A stretch of DNA of 64,000 bases from JAWVYT01 sp046483065 (GCA_046483065.1 JAWODW010000037.1:1-64000); one strand, 5' to 3'; positions 1 to 7,689 are shown, counted from the first letter of the stretch. Notes: generated by a model from the sequence alone, not told the origin. Numbers and translations: made by a program.

Positions 1-39
1 GCGGATTCGTTCCCCGCTTCTTTCAGCGCTCCGGTCGCC

Positions 40-157
40 CTCGGCGCCTTGCGGTTCCCTTAAATCGCTACGACCAACTCTCCGGGGGACTCTCACCCCC
101 AAGTCACCAGCCATGCTGGGCACACCAAACAAACGCCGGCACGTGGAGGTGCCGGCG
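40..157. repeat. Palindromic stretch at the left edge, with terminator-like hairpin
   Basis: The left edge holds several short inverted repeats: GGGGG-ACTCTCA-CCCCC around 77-95, CCAG-CCATG-CTGG around 108-119, and a perfect 9-bp stem CGCCGGCAC / GTGCCGGCG at 134-142 and 149-157 with a 6-nt loop. The last hairpin lies just past the stop codon of the leftward gene at 189-458 and is a plausible transcription terminator, although no long T tract follows it. The preceding 70 bases read as a conserved-looking non-coding sequence, but its nature cannot be told from this fragment. Confidence 0.45.
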
Positions 158-188
158 TCCGATACCTACCGCTGCGGGTGCGCGGGCC

Positions 189-458
189 TCAGGCCGGCGC
201 ACCTTCTTTCCACTCGGAGGAGGCGGTGTTGCCCTTGCCGTGCCGGATGACCGGGCGGCAGTAGCGCATCCCGAGCTGCTCGAGCTGCTTGAGCTCGCTG
301 TCGCTCAGGTCAGGGTACCGCTCCTCGATGAACTGCAGCGTGTCGTCCATCCACTCCTGCTGCTGGTCCTCGGTCGCTTCGAGCACGCCACACCGGTTGA
401 TGTGGCTGAAGAGCTCGTCGCGAGCCTTGTCCAGCGTCGTACGTTCGTGCTTGCCCAA
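189..458 (-). CDS. Small conserved hypothetical protein (89 aa)
   Basis: A short, soluble, charged protein rich in Glu, Gln and Asp, with no signal peptide, membrane segment or recognised motif. The reading frame opens with a TTG codon preceded by GGGAGG at a good distance, which supports this start. A perfect 9-bp hairpin sits immediately downstream and may end transcription. The gene diverges from the hydantoinase-B-type gene to its right. The sequence looks mostly helical and contains two cysteines. I do not recognise the family and assign no function. Confidence 0.6.
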   Translation of the reverse strand: MGKHERTTLDKARDELFSHINRCGVLEATEDQQQEWMDDTLQFIEERYPDLSDSELKQLEQLGMRYCRPVIRHGKGNTASSEWKEGAPA

Positions 459-567
459 GCGTGCCTCCCTATACTTGCTATGAATCGAAGTTGTCGTTGG
501 CCCACCGCACCGTACACTGGACGGAAAGAATGGTGCCAGCCCGGGAATCTAGAGGCCGCTTACCGTG

Positions 568-2391
568 ATGCAAACTCCGCCGCCGATCCGCGACCCCGTC
601 CGTCTCGAGATTTACCGCCATCTGCTGACGGCGCTGGCCGAAGAGATGGGCGCCACGCTCCGGCGTTCGGCGTACTCGCCGAATATCAAGGAGCGCCGGG
701 ACTACTCGTGCGCGCTTTTCGAAGCCGGCGGCGACCCCGTGGCCATGGGCGACCACATGCCCGTCCACCTGGGCGCCATGCCCATGAGCGTGCGGGCCGT
801 CCTCGACGCCCTGGGCACGCTGGCGCCGGGTGAGGTGGCGGCCGTGAACGACCCCTTCCACGGCGGCACGCACCTGCCCGACATCACGCTCGTGGCGCCG
901 ATCTACCTGGAGGACGAACACCCTGCCCGGAACGCAACGCGCGACCACGGCGCCGGAGACGACGGGCATGCCGACGCCGGGCGGAACCCCGCCTCCGACT
1001 CGCGTCCCGACCCCGGGGCCAGCGGCGGCCCCGGCCCCATCGCCTACGTGGCCGCCCGGGCCCACCACGCCGATGTGGGAGGGATGGCCGCCGGCTCCAT
1101 GCCCCTGGCCACCGAGATCTACCAGGAGGGGCTGCGGATCCCACCCGTCCGGCTCATGGCCGACGGCCGCCGCGTCGACGACGTCTGGCGGCTGCTCCTG
1201 GCCAACGTGCGGACCCCCGGCGAGCGGGAGGGCGACCTGGACGCTCAGCTCGCCGCGCTCGTGGCGGGCCGGCGTCGCCTGATCGAGCTGGCCAAGCGAC
1301 GGGGCGCCGACGAGCTCCGGGCCGCCATGGCCGGGCTCCTGGAGTACGCCGACCGCCTGCTCCGGGCCGGGATCGCCGAGATCCCCGACGGCGTCTACGA
1401 GGCCGAGGACTTCATGGAGGACGACGGCGTGGGCGACGACGCGCCGGGCGACGACGGCTCGCCCCCGGCCCACCCGAAGCCACAGCCGAAGCCCCAGCCG
1501 AAGCCCCAGCCGAAGCCCCAGCCGAAGCCCCTCCCGAAGCCCCTCCCGATCCGGCTCCGACTCACCGTTTCCGGCGACGAGGTGGAAGCCGACTTCACGG
1601 ACACCGCGCCCCAGGCCCGGGGCGGGATCAACGCCGTGGAGGCCATCACCGCGTCGGCGGCCCGGTACGCGCTCCGGGTGGTGGTGGAGCGGCTCCTGGA
1701 CCAACCGCTCCCGGCCGGCGGCGGCGCCATGGGCGCGCTCCGGCTGACCGTCCCGCCGGGCACGCTGGTCAGCGCCCGGCCGCCGGCGAGCGTGGCGGGC
1801 GGGAACGTGGAAACGTCGCAGCGGATCACCGACGTGCTCCTGCTCGCGTTGGCGCAGGCGGTGCCCGGGATCGCCGCCGCCCAGAGCCAGGGGACCATGA
1901 ACAACCTGACCGTGGGCGGCCTGGATCCACGGTCGGGCGAGCCGTTCGCCTACTACGAGACCATGGCCGGCGGGATGGGCGGCGGTGCCGACGGCCCGGG
2001 CCTCAGCGGCGTCCACGTCCACATGACCAACTCGCTGAACACACCGGTGGAGGCGCTCGAGCACGCGTACCCGTTCCGCGTGCGCGAGTACTCCATCCGT
2101 CGGGGCACCGGGGGCGGCGGCCGGCACCCCGGCGGCGATGGGCTGCGGCGGGACATCCGGCTCCTGGCCGACGGCGACGTCAGCCTCCTCACCGAGCGGC
2201 GCCGGGTGGCGCCCCGGGGGCTGGCCGGCGGCGGCGACGGAGCGCCCGGCGAGAACGTCCTGGTCCGCGACGGCGAGGAGCGGACGCTGCCCACCAAGGC
2301 CACGTTCCCCGTGCGCGCCGGGGACGTTCTCAGCATCCGCAGCCCGGGGGGCGGCGGGTGGGGGGCGGACGCGGAGGCGGCCGGGGGATAG
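568..2391 (+). CDS. Hydantoinase B / oxoprolinase family protein (HyuB-like)
   Basis: Matches the HyuB / 5-oxoprolinase beta-subunit family, whose members hydrolyse cyclic amides such as N-methylhydantoin or 5-oxoproline in an ATP-dependent pair with HyuA. Family hallmarks are visible: the N-terminal RLEIYRHLLTALAEEMGATL, SPNIKERRDYSCALF, GDHMPVHLGAMP, and NDPFHGGTHLPDITLVAP near residues 92-110. Two low-complexity insertions are odd: an Asp/Gly/Pro-rich stretch near residues 115-155, and a Pro-Lys/Gln tandem repeat (PKPQ units) near 304-330. Length (about 607 aa) is slightly above the usual 520-580 because of these insertions. The ATG at 568 is preferred; a GTG at 565 directly precedes it. 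No HyuA gene is in the window, so the partner must lie elsewhere or be absent. Confidence 0.88.
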   Translation: MQTPPPIRDPVRLEIYRHLLTALAEEMGATLRRSAYSPNIKERRDYSCALFEAGGDPVAMGDHMPVHLGAMPMSVRAVLDALGTLAPGEVAAVNDPFHGGTHLPDITLVAPIYLEDEHPARNATRDHGAGDDGHADAGRNPASDSRPDPGASGGPGPIAYVAARAHHADVGGMAAGSMPLATEIYQEGLRIPPVRLMADGRRVDDVWRLLLANVRTPGEREGDLDAQLAALVAGRRRLIELAKRRGADELRAAMAGLLEYADRLLRAGIAEIPDGVYEAEDFMEDDGVGDDAPGDDGSPPAHPKPQPKPQPKPQPKPQPKPLPKPLPIRLRLTVSGDEVEADFTDTAPQARGGINAVEAITASAARYALRVVVERLLDQPLPAGGGAMGALRLTVPPGTLVSARPPASVAGGNVETSQRITDVLLLALAQAVPGIAAAQSQGTMNNLTVGGLDPRSGEPFAYYETMAGGMGGGADGPGLSGVHVHMTNSLNTPVEALEHAYPFRVREYSIRRGTGGGGRHPGGDGLRRDIRLLADGDVSLLTERRRVAPRGLAGGGDGAPGENVLVRDGEERTLPTKATFPVRAGDVLSIRSPGGGGWGADAEAAGG

Positions 2392-2459
2392 CTCCTGCCC
2401 GCGATCCGATCTCGCCGGGCCCCGGCCGCGATGGGGGGCACTGTGTTCGCGGCAGAGCT

Positions 2460-2540
2460 GGGTTCGCGGGGTAGCTTTGAACGTTCGGGGTGGCGTCTGC
2501 GATCGTGGCGAGATGGGGGGAGTGGGGGTGGGCGCCTGCG
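2460..2540 (+). repeat. Dispersed repeat copy (partner near 37.3 kb)
   Basis: The stretch GGGTTCGCGGGG...GCGTTCGGGG-like followed by GATGGGGGGAGTGGGGGTGGG recurs, diverged, on the opposite strand at about 37259-37345. The rest of the gap between the HyuB-like gene and the HEAT operon (2392-2912) holds only this repeat, the nested-palindrome element at 2640-2816, and one copy of a CCCCCAGTC motif near 2868-2890. Confidence 0.5.
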
Positions 2541-2639
2541 GCGCTGCGCGGCGAGGCCAGGCGCCCGCCCTCGACGGCGCCGTGATCCTAGTGGTCCGCG
2601 CCGAGGTGGTGGACTCAGGGATGTAGGCGGCGCTGAGTC

Positions 2640-2816
2640 GGGAGAACTCCCCAAACAACCGGCTCCCGCGGCGGACCTTGGGGGATTCCCAACGATAATC
2701 GTAGGGGATCCCCCAAACATCGTCGACCGGCCAGGTTGTTTGGGGGAAGGACTACGATATACGTAGGGAAGTCCCCAAACAGGCCCTGGAAAGGACATTG
2801 TTTGGGGACTTCTCCC
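2640..2816. mobile_element. 177-bp nested-palindrome element (MITE/BIME-like)
   Basis: Outer ends are a 19-bp inverted repeat with one mismatch: GGGAGAACTCCCCAAACAA at 2640-2658 and TTGTTTGGGGACTTCTCCC at 2798-2816. Inside are two further long palindromes: 2678-2716 (TTGGGGGAT ... ATCCCCCAA around a core ACGATAATCGT) and 2737-2781 (TGTTTGGGG ... CCCCAAACA around ACGATATACGT). The CCCCAAAC / GTTTGGGG block occurs in all arms. No coding capacity and no obvious target duplication were seen. The organisation fits a non-autonomous miniature element or a REP-type composite. Confidence 0.65.
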
Positions 2817-2912
2817 GAACCGCCCACCCCATCACCGCCTTGCCGCCAGCCCCGGCCCGGCCCCGCACCCCAGTCCCCCAGTCGCGAGTGCCGGCGGACG
2901 CCGGCGCTCGCC

Positions 2913-3767
2913 CTACGCTCCCGGTCCGGCCAGGATCTCCTCGAACACCGCCACGGCCCGGGGGTCGTCGAACTCGGCGAGCCAGAACAGCGCGCGGTTG
3001 ATGACCCGGGCGTCGTCCATGGTTCGGACGATGTCGATGAGCATGGGGACGGCCTGATCGTCGGGGAGCTGGGAGAGGCCGAAGACGGCGGCCTCGCGGA
3101 TCTCGTCGTCCTCGGTGCGGTCGCGGACCATGCCGCCGAGCCCCGCCACCGCCTCCCGGGCGGCGCAGCGGCCGAGCCAGTGGAGCGCGGACTTCCGGGT
3201 CCGCGACGCCAGCGATCGGTCACGGGCCATGTCCAGGAGCTCGGGCCAGATCTCGGCATCGCCGGCGATGGCTGCCGCCAGGATCAAGTCTCGGGCGGCG
3301 CGAGAGCCGCTCGCCCGCGCGGCGTTCAGGAGGAAGTCGGCGGCAGCCTGGCCGGTGACGTAGCCCAGGTCGTGCATGACGCGGGCGGCGGGGGCGGCGC
3401 GGTCGCATGCCGGCTCGCCCACCGCGACCCGGACGTCGGTCCAGCCATCGCCTTCGGGCCACATCCGGACTACCACGTCGCCGGTTTCGCACGACGGGTC
3501 GCCCTCGCGCCACCGCCGCCAGTCGGAGACGGACGTGCGGCCGGTGGTGAACACGATGGAGCCGTCGGGATCCCGGATCAGGATCCCGTCGCCGGTACCG
3601 CAGACGTTGTGGGCCGCAGGGTAGCCCAGCCGAACCGGCGCGTCGGCGTCCCGGGCGATCCGCTCCAGCGACTGGCCTTCCGCGGTGGTGCCGGCGCCCG
3701 CGAGGGTCAGGGCGGCCCCGGCAAGAGCCAGGGCCGCGCCGATCCAGCGGTAGGCGAGAGTGCGCAC
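2913..3767 (-). CDS. Secreted HEAT-repeat protein (284 aa)
   Basis: Starts at a GTG one base after the stop codon of the upstream HEAT-protein gene, so it is the last gene of the sigma-factor operon. A signal peptide is clear at the N terminus (RWIGAALALAGAALTLAGAG). The C-terminal half carries HEAT-type helical pairs recognisable by SALHWLGRCA, AAVFGLSQLP and ALFWLAEFDDPRAVAVFEEI, spaced about 36 residues apart. The N-terminal mature part contains cysteines in NVCGTGDG, DPSCETGD and GEPACDR that may pair in an oxidising compartment. HEAT arrays are scaffolds for protein contacts; the partner is unknown. Confidence 0.75.
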   Translation of the reverse strand: MRTLAYRWIGAALALAGAALTLAGAGTTAEGQSLERIARDADAPVRLGYPAAHNVCGTGDGILIRDPDGSIVFTTGRTSVSDWRRWREGDPSCETGDVVVRMWPEGDGWTDVRVAVGEPACDRAAPAARVMHDLGYVTGQAAADFLLNAARASGSRAARDLILAAAIAGDAEIWPELLDMARDRSLASRTRKSALHWLGRCAAREAVAGLGGMVRDRTEDDEIREAAVFGLSQLPDDQAVPMLIDIVRTMDDARVINRALFWLAEFDDPRAVAVFEEILAGPGA

Positions 3768-3768
3768 G

Positions 3769-5319
3769 TCAGCCCCCGCCGCCGCCCGGCTCGGCCAGGA
3801 TCTCGAGGAGGGCGTCGGCGGCGCGGTCATCGTTGGAGTTGCCGAGCCAGAAGATGGCCCGGGTCCGGAGCTGGCTGTCGGTCTCGGTGCGGGCGATCTC
3901 GATGAGCCGGTCGATGGCGCCGGGCTCTCCGCTCTCCGAAAGGCCGAAGATGATCCGCTCCTTCAGCTCGCGCTCCTCGACCTGGCCGTAGAGCCGGCCG
4001 AGCTCATCGGCGGCGATCCCGGCCTCGGCGGCCCAGAAGATGGCGCGGCTGCGCAGCTCGGTGTCCCGGCTCGCGTCGGTGGCCACGGAGAGGAGCCAGC
4101 GTGCGTCCTCGGGCCGCTCTGTCTGCCCGACGGCGAAGAGGATCCGTTCGGCGAGGCGAGGGTCGTCCACCTGCTCGAACATCTCCTTCAGCGCCTCAAT
4201 GTCCTCGGGGGTACCCTCCTCGGCGAGCCAGAAGACGGCGCGCTCCCGGATCCGACTCGGCGCGCTCGGGTCGCGGGCCACGTCGCGGACCACCTGGAGC
4301 GCCCGCGGGCTGCCGTGCTGGGACAGGGCGAAGATGGCGCGCTCCCGGATCCGGTCGTCGTCGGACTCGTGGACGAAGCGGGCGAGGGCGTCCACGGCCC
4401 GGTCGTCGTCGACCTCGCTGAGCCAGAAGACGGCCTGGCGGCGCACCTCGACGTCCGGGTCGTTGTTGGCCGCGTCCAGCAGGATGTCGACCGACTCCGG
4501 CGTCTGCTTGTCGGCGATGAGGAAGACCGCCCGCCGTCGCAGGACCACGCTGCACGGGTCGCGGCGCTGCATGACCTGCCGGAGCACCGGCATAGCCCGC
4601 TCGGTGTTCATGTGCATGAGCGCGTTCATCGCCGCGAGCTGGGTCTCGGCCTCCTCCCGGCACTCCTGGGGCAGCTCATCGATGGAGGTCCGCCCCATGG
4701 CGCCGGCCATCACGCGGCCCTGCTCGGCGGCGATCATGGCCGCCCTGGCGATCTCATCGCTGTGGGCGGCGATCCCCTCGGTGGCCGCGGCCACCTGGGC
4801 GGCCACTTCCTCGCCGATGACGGCGCCCATTCGCGCCATCTCGTTCGACATCTCCACGATGGCCATGGCGGCGCTCTCGTTGCCGCGCCGGGCCAGGAGG
4901 CCGCGGATGCGAGTGGCGAGGGAACGGGCGTCGCCGTCCTGGCGGGTCGACGCCTGCGGATAGCGGTCGGCCTGCAGCTCCAGCAGCGCCAGCGCCTCCT
5001 CCAGCTCGTCCGAGTGGTCGAGGCGGTAGCGGTTGAAGGCCTCCCAGTAGACGGCGTCCGGCGCGTACGTGGACCGGGCGTGCTCGTCCCATACCTGGTG
5101 GAAGAGCCGGGCGGCCCGCTCGTGGTCACCGCGGCTCATGGCCGCCCGGGCCGCGCGGTAGAGCGAGTCGGCCGGGTCCTGCTGGTTCCACGCCGCCGGC
5201 GCCTCGGCCCGGGGGCCGGATGCAGGCGCCAGCCGGGCGAACGTCGGGTCGGCCTGGTCGGCCCGGGCCCCTGCGGGCACCAGCAGCAGTGCGATCAATC
5301 CGATGATGGTCTTTCTCAT
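3769..5319 (-). CDS. Secreted HEAT-repeat protein with N-terminal TPR-like region (516 aa)
   Basis: Begins with a signal peptide (MRKTIIGLIALLLVPAGARA). Residues 45-110 contain TPR-like helices (DSLYRAARAAMSRGDHERAA, FHQVWDEH), as in tol-pal-type outer-membrane lipoprotein relatives. From about residue 270 there are at least seven regular HEAT units, each marked by a repeated R-A-[VI]-F-W-L-[SAG]-E/Q block (RAVFWLSE, RAIFALSQ, RAVFWLAE, RILFAVGQ, RAIFWAAE, RIIFGLSE, RAIFWLGN). It lies between the anti-sigma-like gene and a second HEAT gene in an operon led by an ECF sigma factor, so it is probably an envelope component controlled by, or feeding into, that sigma system. Confidence 0.8.
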   Translation of the reverse strand: MRKTIIGLIALLLVPAGARADQADPTFARLAPASGPRAEAPAAWNQQDPADSLYRAARAAMSRGDHERAARLFHQVWDEHARSTYAPDAVYWEAFNRYRLDHSDELEEALALLELQADRYPQASTRQDGDARSLATRIRGLLARRGNESAAMAIVEMSNEMARMGAVIGEEVAAQVAAATEGIAAHSDEIARAAMIAAEQGRVMAGAMGRTSIDELPQECREEAETQLAAMNALMHMNTERAMPVLRQVMQRRDPCSVVLRRRAVFLIADKQTPESVDILLDAANNDPDVEVRRQAVFWLSEVDDDRAVDALARFVHESDDDRIRERAIFALSQHGSPRALQVVRDVARDPSAPSRIRERAVFWLAEEGTPEDIEALKEMFEQVDDPRLAERILFAVGQTERPEDARWLLSVATDASRDTELRSRAIFWAAEAGIAADELGRLYGQVEERELKERIIFGLSESGEPGAIDRLIEIARTETDSQLRTRAIFWLGNSNDDRAADALLEILAEPGGGGG

Positions 5320-5330
5320 GGTTCAGCTCC

Positions 5331-5954
5331 TTACAGCGAAATATCCGCAGGGGCTGCGGCCGTCCGCAGCTTCGTCAGCAGCTGCTGCTGCCGGATCCCC
5401 TCTTCGATCAGGTCGTCATCCCCGGCACCGCCCGAGTTCGCGATCTGCACGAGCACGAGCTCCAGGTCGCCCAGCAGGCCGGCCATCTCGGGGTCCTCCG
5501 CCACGCGGGAGTCGAGGAGCAGCCGCGTGGTGGCCAGAAGGTCCCTGGCCCAGTCGGCTGTGGCGGCCCGGTCATCCGTGGACGCCGCGGACGACCGGAA
5601 GAGCGTGAGCAGCGCCTCGGCGTCACTCATGTGCTCCGCCGCGGCCAGGCGCACCGGCGTGGACGGGGCCGACCTCTCGGCCGCCGCCATCGGCGCGTGT
5701 GCGGGGGCCGGCTCCCGGGTCATGCGACCCAGCCCGAAGCCGACGGCCAGCGTAGCGGCCGCCGCCAGCCCCACCACCCACGGCGTCCCCCGCCGCAGCC
5801 GGTGCCTGGCCCGGCGCCCGGCCAGGTCGTCGGTCTCGCGCCCCTGGGGCAGCTCCTCCCGGATCACCGCCCACATCTCGTCCCGGGGCGGCTCCGGCGG
5901 CTCGTTGTAGTCCCGTGCGGCGTGTATCATCCGCTCCAGCTCCTCCGGCTTCAT
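5331..5954 (-). CDS. Membrane anti-sigma-factor-like protein (207 aa)
   Basis: Overlaps the ECF sigma gene by four bases (ATGA), the usual arrangement for a sigma/anti-sigma pair. It has a cytoplasmic N-terminal segment (MKPEELERMIHAARDYNEPP), a single membrane helix near residues 59-77 (VVGLAAAATLAVGFGLG) and an acidic C-terminal domain of about 120 residues. The HxxxCxxC zinc motif of zf-HC2 anti-sigma factors is absent, so the call rests on gene order and topology. The N-terminal segment may bind the sigma factor and the outer domain may sense the neighbouring HEAT proteins. Confidence 0.6.
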   Translation of the reverse strand: MKPEELERMIHAARDYNEPPEPPRDEMWAVIREELPQGRETDDLAGRRARHRLRRGTPWVVGLAAAATLAVGFGLGRMTREPAPAHAPMAAAERSAPSTPVRLAAAEHMSDAEALLTLFRSSAASTDDRAATADWARDLLATTRLLLDSRVAEDPEMAGLLGDLELVLVQIANSGGAGDDDLIEEGIRQQQLLTKLRTAAAPADISL

Positions 5955-6532
5955 ACCGCGTACTCCTCCGCGAAATCCGACAGCTCTTCCTGCAGCATCT
6001 GCCGCGCCCGGTGCAGCCGGGCCTTCGACGTGCCCGTGGCGACTTCCAGCGAGCTGCCGATCTCGGCGTGCGTGTACCCTTCCACGTCGTGCATCACGAA
6101 CACCAACCGGTAGATGTCGGGCAAGCGGTCGATGGCCGCGTGCAGCCGGTCCTTCAGATCCGGCTCCGCCCGCGACTTCCGGGGCGGGACCGGCAGTGCC
6201 GGTACCTCGTCCATATCCACCTCCCGGTTCCGTGTCCGCTTCACCTTCCGAAGCCCGTTCAGCGCCACTGACTTCGTGATCGAGTAGAGCCAGGTCGAGA
6301 GCGCCGCATCACCGCGGAACTGGTCCAGCCGGCCGAAGGCGCGGATGAACGTCTCCTGAGTGAACTCCCGGGCCAGGTCCTCGTCGCCCGCCATGCGGTA
6401 GCACAGCCGGTAGACCCGGTCCACGTGGTCGTCGTAGAGCTGTCGTGCCGCGGCCTCATCGCCGCCCAGCACCCGCTCGATCAGTGTCTGCTCGCTCAAT
6501 CGCGATTCGCTTTGAACGGTTTCGGTCTCCAC
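5951..6532 (-). CDS. ECF-type RNA polymerase sigma factor
   Basis: A two-domain sigma-70 family protein of 193 aa, the normal size for the ECF group. Region 2 is seen in LYDDHVDRVYRLCYRMAGD, AREFTQETFIRAFGRLDQF and STWLYSITKSVALNGLR; region 4 in IDRLPDIYRLVFVMHDVEGY and THAEIGSSLEVATGTSKARL. The linker contains a basic and proline-rich stretch. It is first in a four-gene leftward operon with a membrane anti-sigma-like protein and two secreted HEAT proteins, suggesting an envelope-responsive regulon. Its target promoter cannot be named from this sequence. Confidence 0.93.
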   Translation of the reverse strand: METETVQSESRLSEQTLIERVLGGDEAAARQLYDDHVDRVYRLCYRMAGDEDLAREFTQETFIRAFGRLDQFRGDAALSTWLYSITKSVALNGLRKVKRTRNREVDMDEVPALPVPPRKSRAEPDLKDRLHAAIDRLPDIYRLVFVMHDVEGYTHAEIGSSLEVATGTSKARLHRARQMLQEELSDFAEEYAV

Positions 6533-6738
6533 TTCACCCCTTGGGACACGGGGCGCCGTGATAGGGTTGCGTCCACGTTAACGTCTGCCCGGTGCCGTGC
6601 CCATGCCTCAGAATGCCATCAGCGAACTCGCGGCCCGGTCCTTGCCATACACGTGGCCAGACACGGTACCCATCAGGGAAGCCGCGCGGGCGGGCACCGG
6701 CCCGGCCGCCACTGAACAGCAGATCACGGAGGCAAGAC

Positions 6739-7140
6739 ATGACAGAAGCAACGGTCAACTACGCCCTCGCCCGTACGCTGGACCTCTCCTTCGAGGAGGC
6801 CGACGAGCGCGTCCGGGCGGCGCTGAAGGACGAAGGGTTCGGCGTGCTCACGGAGATCGACGTGAAGGCCACGCTGAAGGAGAAGCTGGACGAGGAGTTC
6901 CAGCAGTACAAAATCCTGGGCGCGTGCAACCCGCCGCTGGCTCATCAGGCGCTGCAGCACGAGATCGACATCGGGCTGCTCCTGCCGTGCAACGTGGTGG
7001 TCCGGGCGCTCGACGACGGCCGTACCGTGGTGGAAGCCATGGACCCGGTCCAGCAGCTCGCGGTGGCCGACAACCCCGACCTGCCCGCCATGGCGCAGCA
7101 GGTCCGGGAGCGGATGGAGCGCGTGATCGCCGCGCTGTAG
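6739..7140 (+). CDS. DUF302 domain protein (133 aa)
   Basis: Shows the DUF302 pattern: an amphipathic N-terminal strand-helix ending in AALKDEGFGVLTEIDVKATL, then YKILGACNPPLAHQAL and GLLLPCNVVV, the last two being highly characteristic. The start at 6739 is chosen because GGAGG lies six bases upstream and the domain begins right after; longer reading frames upstream are not family-like. The two conserved Cys (GACNPP, LPCNVV) are present. DUF302 proteins are small alpha/beta proteins of unclear function, sometimes linked to sulfur or redox chemistry. It diverges from the ECF sigma operon. Confidence 0.88.
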   Translation: MTEATVNYALARTLDLSFEEADERVRAALKDEGFGVLTEIDVKATLKEKLDEEFQQYKILGACNPPLAHQALQHEIDIGLLLPCNVVVRALDDGRTVVEAMDPVQQLAVADNPDLPAMAQQVRERMERVIAAL

Positions 7141-7172
7141 GACCGCCGCGCTGTAGGACCGCCGCGCTGTAG
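7124..7172 (+). repeat. 16-bp tandem repeat over the DUF302 stop codon
   Basis: GACCGCCGCGCTGTAG occurs twice in perfect tandem at 7141-7156 and 7157-7172, and a near copy (ATCGCCGCGCTGTAG) forms the last codons and stop of the DUF302 gene. Each copy therefore carries an in-frame-like GCGCTGTAG stop, as if the gene end had been duplicated by slippage. Confidence 0.8.
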
Positions 7173-7224
7173 GACGCGGGGGTCGTGGCGGCGTTCCCAC
7201 CTTCGGGACGTGGCCACCCCCGGA

Positions 7225-7443
7225 TTCACGCGAAGACGCGGCGGGGAACCGCGAGACGCGAAGCCGGCAAGGCGGCGTTCGCGGTGAACGAGAAAGTCAC
7301 CGGGCGAGGCAGGGATCAGGATCCTGTCTCGCTCCGGTAGCTTCTCCCCCGGACGCTGCCGCGCCGGAAAGCTCGAGCCTCCACCGCGAGCCCCGCCCTA
7401 CCCGGCTTGGCGTCTCCTGCAGGTCTTCGCGTCTTCGCGTGAA
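7225..7443. repeat. 219-bp intergenic element with 16-bp perfect terminal inverted repeats
   Basis: TTCACGCGAAGACGCG at 7225-7240 is exactly inverted at 7428-7443. The inside is GC-rich, without a convincing gene, and contains further GCGAGACGCGAAG-type words. It belongs to a family of GCGAAG/GCGGAG-rich elements also seen near 31.9, 43.1-43.4, 57.6-57.8, 59.7-59.9 and 60.5 kb. Confidence 0.7.
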
Positions 7444-7498
7444 TGCAGTTGAAGTTCCCGCGCATCGAGCCGTTCTCCGCGTCTCCCGAATAAAGAAA

Positions 7499-7536
7499 GG
7501 CGCCGTCGGTATTTTGCCGACGGCGCCTCCTTTTCG
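7499..7536. terminator. Strong intrinsic terminator, probably bidirectional
   Basis: A perfect 11-bp stem GGCGCCGTCGG / CCGACGGCGCC with loop TATTTTG is followed by TCCTTTTCG on the plus strand. On the minus strand the same stem is followed by a T-rich TTTCTTTATT. It can stop transcripts from both the DUF302 side and the structured region at 7.6-7.8 kb. Confidence 0.85.
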
Positions 7537-7614
7537 TCTGCCGCAATCCTGACGCGATGCCGCGATCGGCACACGTCAGCCGGACAGCTTATGTCTGCGA
7601 AATAACCTACTCGG

Positions 7615-7680
7615 CTATGCGCCGATCAGGCGATCGCTTGCCCGTGTCAGGTTGCGGACAGTACTAGGACTTACAGACAA
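7615..7680 (-). CDS. Possible 21-codon ORF with full-length Shine-Dalgarno
   Basis: The minus strand reads AGGAGGTGATCC directly before TTG, complementary to all twelve 3'-terminal bases typical of 16S rRNA. The frame gives MSVSPSTVRNLTRASDRLIGA and then TAG. About 80 bases further downstream lies the strong terminator at 7499-7536, so a short independent transcript is possible. The peptide has no match I recognise. It could be a leader peptide, a small functional protein or a fortuitous frame; the very strong ribosome site is the main argument for translation. Confidence 0.4.
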   Translation of the reverse strand: MSVSPSTVRNLTRASDRLIGA

Positions 7681-7689
7681 GGATCACCT

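Noticed and set aside
478..2658. Long open frame on the minus strand opposite the HyuB-like gene
   Set aside because: Composition is Arg/Gly/Pro/His-rich with no family motif; it is the GC-driven shadow of the real gene.
3760..5910. Long plus-strand open frame across the HEAT-protein and anti-sigma genes
   Set aside because: The minus-strand frames have signal peptides, regular HEAT repeats and overlapping gene order; the plus-strand frame has none.
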